Positions 35,641 to 41,175 of a DNA stretch of 41,175 nt are shown here, in pieces; within the stretch, counting starts at the first letter, position 1; every line of letters starts with the position of its first letter. The notes beneath the pieces are model-generated. The model saw nothing but the letters and a program-made list of their open reading frames with translations. It had not been told where the DNA came from and searched no databases. Origin of the DNA: Acidobacteriota bacterium (lineage in GTDB: Bacteria > Actinomycetota > Acidimicrobiia > Spongiisociales > ZC4RG35); contig SMXW01000006.1 of NCBI GenBank assembly GCA_004356805.1, positions 1-41,175 of the forward strand, read 5' to 3'. The position numbers and the translations under genes are program-made.

Positions 35641-35667
35641 GGCGGTCGAGGAGGCCCTTCGGAGCAG

Positions 35668-36276
35668 ATGACATCTTCCAGAATCCAAGGCATGCCGTCG
35701 GAAGAGGAGGTGCGGTCCCTCGTCGAGCGGATTGTCGATGGTGTTGTCGACACTGACAACGAGGCACCTGAAGTCTCCGCTCCTCAAGGCGACCCTTCTG
35801 CGTCCAGCATGGATCTTTTCGGCAAGATCGCAATCGGCGCCGATCACGGGGGCTATCCACTCAAGGAGCGTATCGCCTTCAGACTGAAGGAAGCCGGATG
35901 GGATGTCGTGGACTGTGGAACCCATTCGCAAGAGTCGGTCGACTACCCGGAATACGCCCTGGCTGTGGCCCAGAAGGTGGCAGATGGCGATTGTCGCTGG
36001 GGGATCATGATCGATGGCGCCGGTATCGGCTCATCCATGGTGGCAAACAAGGTGCCCGGGGTCCGCGCCGCCCTTTGCTATGACGTTTCGTCGGCCCGAA
36101 ACAGTCGGGAGCACAACCATTCCAATGTCCTCACGCTCGGCGCCGGGCTGATCGGAGACGGGTTGGCGTGGCAGATCGTGGAGGAATGGCTATCCACCGA
36201 ATGGTCAGGGGGTCGTCATGCTCGCCGGGTTGCCATGATCGACGCGTTAGATCAGCAATACTCCGGACCCGAATGA
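35668..36276 (+). CDS. RpiB/LacAB-like sugar-phosphate isomerase with encapsulation-type N terminus
   Basis: A 202-aa protein. The RpiB fold starts near residue 52 ([13 protein letters not shown]) and has [12 protein letters not shown] and [11 protein letters not shown]. Known RpiB enzymes use Cys65 (E. coli) or Glu75 (M. tuberculosis). Here the matching positions are Asp116 (I-D-G-A-G-I-G) and Ser122, so chemistry or substrate may differ. Residues 9-27 ([14 protein letters not shown]) form an amphipathic helix joined by a linker, as in BMC encapsulation peptides. ATG 35692 is a possible shorter start that would put this helix at the exact N terminus. Confidence 0.85.
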   Translation: MTSSRIQGMPSEEEVRSLVERIVDGVVDTDNEAPEVSAPQGDPSASSMDLFGKIAIGADHGGYPLKERIAFRLKEAGWDVVDCGTHSQESVDYPEYALAVAQKVADGDCRWGIMIDGAGIGSSMVANKVPGVRAALCYDVSSARNSREHNHSNVLTLGAGLIGDGLAWQIVEEWLSTEWSGGRHARRVAMIDALDQQYSGPE

Positions 36277-36289
36277 AGAAAGTCGCGTC

Positions 36290-37123
36290 ATGAATCGCGA
36301 GGCCTTGGTCGAGACCATCACTCGAGAGGTTCTCGCTGCGCTCTCCACCCGGTTCGATATGGCCGAGACGGGAGAGAAGGTTCGCGAGGTCGTCGCCAAT
36401 GGGGCCGATAGGGTCGCATTTCATGGGGAAGCAGCGGATGTCCCGCTTGACGTTGCGCGGTACATCGACCACACCCTTCTTGCAGCCGACGCAACGGCTG
36501 ACGACATCGACCTGCTCTGCTCCGAGGCTGAGCAGTACGGGTTCGCCTCGGTGTGCATCAACCCCACGTGGGTGAAACGGGCGGCCGAGAACCTACGAGG
36601 AACGAAGGTGCCAGTGTGCTCGGTGATCGGCTTTCCGCTCGGTGCGACCACGACCGAAATCAAGGCTACCGAAGCACGCAAGGCTCTCCGCGACGGCGCC
36701 CGCGAGATCGACATGGTAATAAACGTCGGAGCCCTCAAGTCGGGTGACCACGAACTCGTATACAACGATATCGTCAAGGTTGTGGACGCGGCTCACGAGA
36801 CCGGGGCGATTTGCAAGGTTATTCTGGAGACAGCCCTGCTCACCGATGAGGAAAAAGTGATTGCTTCGGCGTTGGCTAAAAGGGCCAAGGCCGATTTCGT
36901 GAAGACTTCGACCGGGTTCGGTCCAGGTGGAGCAACGGTCTATGACGTCGCCCTGATGCGCGAGACGGTAGGACCGGACATGGGGGTCAAGGCGTCAGGC
37001 GGTGTCAGAACTGCACATGATGCAGAAGACATGATTGCCGCCGGTGCCACCAGGATCGGTGCGTCCGCGGGAGTGCAGATTGTCGGCGGATCAGACGGAG
37101 GACATAGTGACGAAAGGTATTGA
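36290..37123 (+). CDS. deoC: Deoxyribose-phosphate aldolase, BMC-associated
   Basis: Cleaves 2-deoxyribose-5-phosphate to glyceraldehyde-3-phosphate and acetaldehyde through a Schiff base. A 277-aa TIM barrel: Y-I-D-H-T-L-L, V-C-I-N-P, Schiff-base Lys205 in V-K-T-S-T-G-F, second lysine Lys234 in V-K-A-S-G-G-V-R, and E-I-D-M-V-I-N-V-G. The first 20 residues ([17 protein letters not shown]) are an amphipathic encapsulation-type helix absent from housekeeping DeoC. It overlaps the next gene by 17 nt. Confidence 0.95.
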   Translation: MNREALVETITREVLAALSTRFDMAETGEKVREVVANGADRVAFHGEAADVPLDVARYIDHTLLAADATADDIDLLCSEAEQYGFASVCINPTWVKRAAENLRGTKVPVCSVIGFPLGATTTEIKATEARKALRDGAREIDMVINVGALKSGDHELVYNDIVKVVDAAHETGAICKVILETALLTDEEKVIASALAKRAKADFVKTSTGFGPGGATVYDVALMRETVGPDMGVKASGGVRTAHDAEDMIAAGATRIGASAGVQIVGGSDGGHSDERY

Positions 37124-37745
37124 GCTCAGGTCCTACGCGTTCCTGGACAGCCTGCAACCGCAATACGCGGCGTTCCTGGGAACCGTTGCCCAAGGCTTTC
37201 TTCCCCTGGCGGGGGACGCCTCGCTTTGGGTCGAGGTCGCGCCCGGAATCGAAATCAACCGTCTTACAGACGTTGCCCTGAAGGCAACCAACGTCAAGCC
37301 AGGTCTTCAGGTCATCGAGCGCTTTTTCGGCGTGCTCGAGGTCCATTCACCGGACCAAGCAGAAGTTCGGGCCGCAGGCGAAGCCATCCTCGAAGGCATT
37401 GAGCACTCCGAAGACGATCGATTGAAGCCTCGCATCATCAGTTCGCAGATCATTCGGCGGATCGATGACTATCACGCACAACTCATCAATAGGACGAGAC
37501 ACGGAGAGATGATTATCCCGGGACAGACCCTCTATGTGCTCGAGTGTGAACCAGCTGCCTACGCCTCTCTGGCTGCCAACGAGGCAGAGAAGTCTGCCGA
37601 GATAAACGTGCTCGAGGTGCGAAGCTTCGGATCGATGGGGCGCGTCTACCTCGGTGGCGAGGAACAAGACATCGATGTGGGATGGCAGGCGGCTGTGTCC
37701 GCCCTGGAAGGTCTGACAGGAAGAGACCCTGAAAGATCAGAGTGA
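37107..37745 (+). CDS. BMC-T trimer shell protein, tandem domain (double-disc type likely)
   Basis: A 212-aa protein of two BMC domains (about residues 5-100 and 110-205). [26 protein letters not shown] and H-A-Q-L-I-N-R match BMC-T proteins of the permuted, stacking double-disc kind as I recall them from Haliangium ochraceum shells. Such trimers can form gated pores. GTG 37107 follows ACGGAGGA and overlaps the deoC end; the frame is open further upstream inside deoC. Confidence 0.82.
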   Translation: MTKGIELRSYAFLDSLQPQYAAFLGTVAQGFLPLAGDASLWVEVAPGIEINRLTDVALKATNVKPGLQVIERFFGVLEVHSPDQAEVRAAGEAILEGIEHSEDDRLKPRIISSQIIRRIDDYHAQLINRTRHGEMIIPGQTLYVLECEPAAYASLAANEAEKSAEINVLEVRSFGSMGRVYLGGEEQDIDVGWQAAVSALEGLTGRDPERSE

Positions 37746-37781
37746 CAATTTCGACTGAGAACGAACGAAAGGAGGAGCTTC

Positions 37782-38084
37782 ATGGCTGAAGCTCTGGGAA
37801 TGATCGAAGCGCGCAGCTACCCGGCGATGGTGGAGGCCGCGGATGCCATGGTCAAAGCGGCCAAGGTGGAGCTGGTGAGTATGGAGAAAACCGGCGGAGG
37901 GTACATAACTGCGGTAGTCCGGGGTGATGTTGCGGCGGTGAAGGCCGCGGTCGATGCGGGTATCCGCGGAGCAGAGAAGGTCGGCGAAGTAACCGCTACC
38001 CATGTCATTGCGCGCCCACATGTCAACGTGGATCTCGTGCTGCCACTGGGCCGTCAGGATCAGGCGCAGGACGACCTCGGCTGA
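37782..38084 (+). CDS. BMC-H hexamer shell protein
   Basis: A 100-aa single BMC domain (Pfam BMC): [24 protein letters not shown] at the start, a G-G-G-Y pore-type loop, and [10 protein letters not shown] at the end. It is the main facet tile. A very strong AAAGGAGGAG site precedes the ATG, consistent with high expression, because BMC-H is the most abundant shell part. Confidence 0.96.
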   Translation: MAEALGMIEARSYPAMVEAADAMVKAAKVELVSMEKTGGGYITAVVRGDVAAVKAAVDAGIRGAEKVGEVTATHVIARPHVNVDLVLPLGRQDQAQDDLG

Positions 38085-38109
38085 CGAGCACAAGAAACAG
38101 GAGAGACCC

Positions 38110-38418
38110 ATGCATTTAGGCAGGGTCGCTGGAACCCTCGTAGCCAGCCACAAGGAAGCCCTTTTGTCGGGGATGAAGTTCCTGATTGTGAGGCAGATAG
38201 ACGAGGCAAACCAGGAGACAGGGACATATGTGGTGGCTGCTGACGCTGTTGGCGCCGGCCATGGTGAGGTCGTCCTATACGCCTCGGGCAGTTCGGCGCG
38301 TCAGACCGAGCTGACCAAGGATCGTCCTTGCGACGCCGTGATCATGGCGATCGTGGACTCCTGGGATATCGATGGCGAGGTCCGGTACCACAAGGGTCAG
38401 GAGGAAGCTGCTGGATAG
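38110..38418 (+). CDS. BMC-P pentamer (EutN/CcmL) shell protein 1
   Basis: A 102-aa EutN/CcmL protein: [13 protein letters not shown]-x-[23 protein letters not shown], then D-A-V-I-M-A-I-V-D. It caps shell vertices. ATG 38110 follows a GGAGA site, and the frame stays open upstream into bmcH sequence. The gene overlaps the start of the aldehyde dehydrogenase gene by 47 nt. Confidence 0.93.
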   Translation: MHLGRVAGTLVASHKEALLSGMKFLIVRQIDEANQETGTYVVAADAVGAGHGEVVLYASGSSARQTELTKDRPCDAVIMAIVDSWDIDGEVRYHKGQEEAAG

Positions 38419-39880
38419 GTCGAAGCTCAGCGACAGCGAAGTCCGCACGATAATCGATCGGGTCAAAGGCCGGGTTGCCGCGGCCGAATTCGCCGACCGA
38501 TCCGGTCCGGCACTTCGCGCCAGTGATGAGCTTGCAATTTCCGAGGTGGAACTCGGCGACGGAATCCACTCCACCATCGATGAGGCGGCCCGATCCGCCC
38601 TTCAGGCGTTCGAGGTTTACCGAGAGATGGGTCTCGAAACCAGAAAAACTGTTGTCGACAGTATGCGCACGGCCATGCTCAGGGAAGGGGAGAGGCTCGC
38701 CTACATGGCGGCTGAAGAAACTGGTATCGGCCGTGCCGAGGACAAGGCCGTCAAGAATCGACTGGTGACGACCAAGACGCCGGGTCCGGAGGACCTGGAA
38801 CCTCATGTTGTGACAGGTGACGCAGGCATGATGGTCACCGAGTATGCGCCGTACGGCGTCATCGCTTCGATCACGCCTTCCACCAACCCCACTTCGACCA
38901 TCATCAACAATTCGATCGCGATCGTCTCGGCAGGCAACGCCGTGGTTTTCAACGTCCACCCCAATGCCAGCCTCGTCTCCGTTGAAAACATCAAGCTTCT
39001 CAATCGAGCGGTGGTCGCCGCCGGGGGTCCGCCGAACCTGATCACTGCGATCCCTCACCCGACTTTGGAGTCGGCACTCGAGGTGATGCATCACCCTGAC
39101 ATTGCTGTTCTCCTGGTGACCGGAGGGCCCGGCGTCGTCAAGGAGGCATTGAAGACCAGCAAGAAGGCGATCACCGCAGGTCCGGGCAACCCACCTGCCG
39201 TTGTCGACCAAACGGCCGACGTCGACGCCGCGGGCCGCGACATTGTTCGAGGCGCCTCGTTCGACAACAACATCATCTGCACGGATGAGAAGACCACGAT
39301 CGTCGTTGACACCGTGGCCGATCGCCTCGTTCAGGCAATGGTCGCCAATGGCGCCTACAGACTCAAAGAGCACGAACTGAAGCGACTGGAACGGGTCATT
39401 TTCAAGGAGATGGGCCCTCCCAACAAACCGGGCGTGATCAACCAGGCACTCATCGGGAAGAACGCCGCTGCGATTCTTTCCGAGATCGGTATCACAGTCG
39501 ACGGCGACCTTCGATTGGTCGTGGCCGAGGTTCGGAGTGAGCACAGTCTGGTCTGGACGGAGCAGATGATGCCGGTCATGCCCGTTGTCAGGGTGCACAG
39601 CGTCGACGACGCCATCGACCTGGCAGTTCGGTCAGAACATGGCTTCCGCCACACGGCGTCGATTCACAGCACCAATGTCGACACCATCACCCGGATGGCC
39701 CGGGCAATGAATTGCAGCATATTTGTGGCCAACGGTCCCAACTTCAGCGGTCTGGGAGAGGGTGGCGAGGGGTTCACCTCATTCTCCATCGCCAGCCCAA
39801 CCGGGGAGGGAATGACCCGGCCGCGGCACTTCTCACGCGTCCGAAGGATCAGCGTCGTGGGAGCGCTGCGCATTGTCTGA
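38372..39880 (+). CDS. CoA-acylating aldehyde dehydrogenase, BMC-associated (PduP/EutE type)
   Basis: Converts acetaldehyde, NAD+ and CoA to acetyl-CoA. Catalytic Cys303 lies in [11 protein letters not shown], the PduP/EutE signature (numbered from ATG 38372). The NAD-binding Rossmann segments and [10 protein letters not shown] are present. Residues 18-37 ([13 protein letters not shown]) are an amphipathic encapsulation-type helix. ATG 38372 lies 47 nt inside the pentamer gene without a ribosome-binding site; an AGGAGG at 38399-38404 points instead to a CTG start at 38411, giving about 489 aa. No other standard start codon lies between. Confidence 0.93.
   Translation: MARSGTTRVRRKLLDRSKLSDSEVRTIIDRVKGRVAAAEFADRSGPALRASDELAISEVELGDGIHSTIDEAARSALQAFEVYREMGLETRKTVVDSMRTAMLREGERLAYMAAEETGIGRAEDKAVKNRLVTTKTPGPEDLEPHVVTGDAGMMVTEYAPYGVIASITPSTNPTSTIINNSIAIVSAGNAVVFNVHPNASLVSVENIKLLNRAVVAAGGPPNLITAIPHPTLESALEVMHHPDIAVLLVTGGPGVVKEALKTSKKAITAGPGNPPAVVDQTADVDAAGRDIVRGASFDNNIICTDEKTTIVVDTVADRLVQAMVANGAYRLKEHELKRLERVIFKEMGPPNKPGVINQALIGKNAAAILSEIGITVDGDLRLVVAEVRSEHSLVWTEQMMPVMPVVRVHSVDDAIDLAVRSEHGFRHTASIHSTNVDTITRMARAMNCSIFVANGPNFSGLGEGGEGFTSFSIASPTGEGMTRPRHFSRVRRISVVGALRIV
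38399..38404 (+). promoter_or_regulatory. Ribosome-binding site near the aldehyde dehydrogenase start
   Basis: AGGAGG lies 6 nt before CTG 38411 (and 3 nt before CTG 38408), in frame with the dehydrogenase. It falls inside the end of the pentamer gene. Confidence 0.4.
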
Positions 39881-40466
39881 TCCCGCGATCGCCCTTCTCG
39901 AGTTCGACTCGATCAGCGCCGGGATCGTGTCCGGCGATGCCATGGTCAAGTCATCTCCTCTGGGATCGATCTATGCGGGAACTGTCCATCCTGGGAAGTA
40001 TCTGGTTCTGGTCAGCGGTGACACCGCCAGCGTCGAGGTGGCTCTGTCAACGGGAACTGATATTGGTGGGGGCCACATCACCGACTCGGTGTTCCTCCCC
40101 GACATTCACCCGGACGTGACATCCGCGATTGTTGGGAGAGCCCAGAAGGCGACGCTCGGCGAAGAGGCCTTGGGGATAGTCGAGACGTCCTCGGTCGCCT
40201 CCGTGATCGACGGTGCGGACGCCGGGGTCAAAGCGGCCCACGTGGTCTTGGGGGCGGTCGGTTTGGCTGACGGTCTTGGTGGCAAGGGCTATGTATTCTT
40301 CTCCGGGACGGTCTCCGATGTAGAGGCCGCAGTCGAGGCAGCGGTGAGTCGTGTCGAGTCCCATGGCACATTGATCCGTTCCGATGTGATCGCCCAGCTG
40401 CATCACGAGATGATCGAAAACCTCGGTGCCCAGCTTCGATTCTTGAAGCGAGTCGAGAGCCGCTGA
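39873..40466 (+). CDS. BMC-T trimer shell protein, second type
   Basis: A 197-aa protein with two BMC domains (about residues 5-85 and 95-185). A-L-L-E-F-D-S-I-S-A-G-I-V-S-G-D-A-M-V-K and A-L-G-I-V-E-T-S-S-V-A-S-V-I-D-G-A-D-A are standard BMC-T halves. It lacks the cysteine that holds the cluster in PduT-like proteins. TTG at 39873 overlaps the dehydrogenase stop by 8 nt; no better start is nearby. It probably makes single-disc trimers. Confidence 0.9.
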   Translation: MSDPAIALLEFDSISAGIVSGDAMVKSSPLGSIYAGTVHPGKYLVLVSGDTASVEVALSTGTDIGGGHITDSVFLPDIHPDVTSAIVGRAQKATLGEEALGIVETSSVASVIDGADAGVKAAHVVLGAVGLADGLGGKGYVFFSGTVSDVEAAVEAAVSRVESHGTLIRSDVIAQLHHEMIENLGAQLRFLKRVESR

Positions 40467-40467
40467 C

Positions 40468-40746
40468 ATGCAGTTGGCCCGCGTCCTTGGAAGTGTTGTT
40501 GCCACCGAGAAGGCAGAAGGCCTCGAGGGGGTCCGCTTTCTGGTGATCCAACCTCTCGACAAGCATCAAGAACCGGCCGGTGGCACGGTGGTGGCCGCCG
40601 ATGCGGTTCAGATGGCCGGACCGGGAGAGCTTGTCTATTTTGTCAGCTCGAGAGAGGCGGCCGAGGCGCTTCCCGAGCGATTCGTCCCCGTGGATCACGC
40701 CATCGTCGGGATCGTCGATCACGTCCATCTGGGAGCGAACGGGTGA
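40468..40746 (+). CDS. BMC-P pentamer (EutN/CcmL) shell protein 2
   Basis: A 92-aa EutN/CcmL protein, M-Q-L-A-R-V-L-G-S-V-V-A-T-E-K, F-L-V-I-Q-P-L, V-V-A-A-D-A-V, then A-I-V-G-I-V-D-H-V. The C-terminal part is distinct from pentamer 1. It begins 1 nt after BMC-T and overlaps the next gene by 4 nt. Confidence 0.93.
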   Translation: MQLARVLGSVVATEKAEGLEGVRFLVIQPLDKHQEPAGGTVVAADAVQMAGPGELVYFVSSREAAEALPERFVPVDHAIVGIVDHVHLGANG

Positions 40747-41030
40747 AGGTCGGCAAAGTGGTCGGAACGGTTGTCTCCACGATCAACGCCCCCGTACTCG
40801 ACGGTCGTCGGTTGCTGGTCTGTGACGTTCAGGGCATCTCCGGGGAGCCATCTGGCTATACGATCGCCGTCGATGTGGTCGATGCTGGTGTGGGCGAGAC
40901 AGTGCTGATCCTGGACGAGGGCACTTCTGCCCGCCAGATTCTTGGCCTTGATTGGGGCGCTATCCGCGCGGTTGTGGTGGGCGTTGTCGAGGAGTTGATC
41001 GTCGACGGCGAAGACCGCGAGGTGGTCTAG
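40743..41030 (+). CDS. BMC-P pentamer (EutN/CcmL) shell protein 3
   Basis: A 95-aa EutN/CcmL protein: M-K-V-G-K-V-V-G-T-V-V-S-T, L-L-V-C-D-V, V-D-V-V-D-A-G-V-G-E-T-V-L. GTG start overlaps the pentamer 2 stop (GTGA). It is the last full gene in the window. Confidence 0.93.
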   Translation: MKVGKVVGTVVSTINAPVLDGRRLLVCDVQGISGEPSGYTIAVDVVDAGVGETVLILDEGTSARQILGLDWGAIRAVVVGVVEELIVDGEDREVV

Positions 41031-41070
41031 CCGCCCTGGCTTGACCCGTGACGGCCCTTCCGGGCGGCCA

Positions 41071-41101
41071 AATGATCAAATACGACGCGCCATGCATTAG
41101 G
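41071..41101 (+). repeat. Dispersed intergenic repeat, copy C (diverged)
   Basis: AATGATCAAAT is shared exactly with copy B, and 22 of 31 bases match without gaps, including a GCAT-x-AGG end. Membership in the family is likely but not certain. Confidence 0.45.
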
Positions 41102-41115
41102 TGTACCGTCCCGCA

Positions 41116-41131
41116 AGGGTGTTGACACCCT
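41116..41131 (+). terminator. Possible terminator hairpin after the BMC genes
   Basis: AGGGTG and CACCCT form a 6-bp stem around TTGA, followed by only a short T stretch. The 145 nt after the last pentamer gene hold this stem, repeat copy C and no gene. The loop also contains TTGACA (41122-41127), so a -35 reading is possible. Confidence 0.3.
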
Positions 41132-41175
41132 CGGTCTTTGGCGAGCTCGACTAGGCAGTCCAGTCACCAGCTGGA

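Overview
The window reads as chromosome from a moderately high-G+C actinobacterium (about 60% G+C by eye). The gene order prfA-prmC-tsaC-glyA-atp, a nickel superoxide dismutase, the two-gene KorAB oxidoreductase, Thr/Ser-rich lipoproteins and apparently leaderless promoters all fit Actinobacteria. An Acidimicrobiia-like lineage is my inference, not proven. No rRNA, tRNA, CRISPR array, insertion sequence or prophage was seen. Coding density is high and no gene-free stretch exceeds about 260 bases.

Layout. 1-3153: end of prfA, then prmC, tsaC and glyA (translation termination, tRNA modification, one-carbon metabolism). 3248-10427: complete F-type ATP synthase operon atpZ-atpI-atpBEFHAGDC. 10514-12700: an SRPBCC protein and an ABC-F ATPase, the latter flanked by an inverted ~46-bp repeat. 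12801-16951: phenylacetyl-CoA epoxidase operon paaABCDE with its own TetR-type regulator, preceded by a strong palindrome. 17007-19861: SHOCT protein, argG, argH. 19865-25758 (minus strand): KorAB, an amidase, a DUF3048 lipoprotein and a two-ACT-domain protein. 25770-27179: divergent pair of sodN and a gene fusing a SodX-like S26 peptidase to an AlkA-like DNA glycosylase. 27184-31217: PGPGW membrane protein, metG, an EamA exporter and a lipoprotein. 31403-34623: O-methyltransferase, a Rieske-glutamate synthase-like fusion and a PadR regulator. 34738-41030: a bacterial microcompartment (BMC) locus of the sugar-phosphate-utilising kind: divergent HTH protein, RpiB-like protein, DeoC, tandem BMC-T, BMC-H, pentamer protein, CoA-acylating aldehyde dehydrogenase, second BMC-T and two more pentamer proteins. 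It may continue past the right edge.

How the parts work together. The BMC genes can be read as one pathway: DeoC cleaves deoxyribose-5-phosphate to glyceraldehyde-3-phosphate and acetaldehyde, and the aldehyde dehydrogenase converts the acetaldehyde to acetyl-CoA inside a shell of hexamers, trimers and pentamers. All three enzymes carry N-terminal amphipathic segments that look like encapsulation peptides. The paa operon makes the ring epoxidase but not the later ring-opening and beta-oxidation enzymes, which must lie elsewhere.

Most notable: (1) the SodX-AlkA fusion beside a sodN whose nickel hook has Tyr in place of the usual Pro; (2) the BMC locus with an RpiB homologue lacking both known catalytic residues; (3) the Rieske plus glutamate-synthase fusion; (4) ten gene starts with a TANNNT box 6-9 nt upstream, suggesting widespread leaderless transcription; (5) a dispersed intergenic repeat; (6) in-frame 15-bp palindromic repeats forming the end of a methyltransferase.
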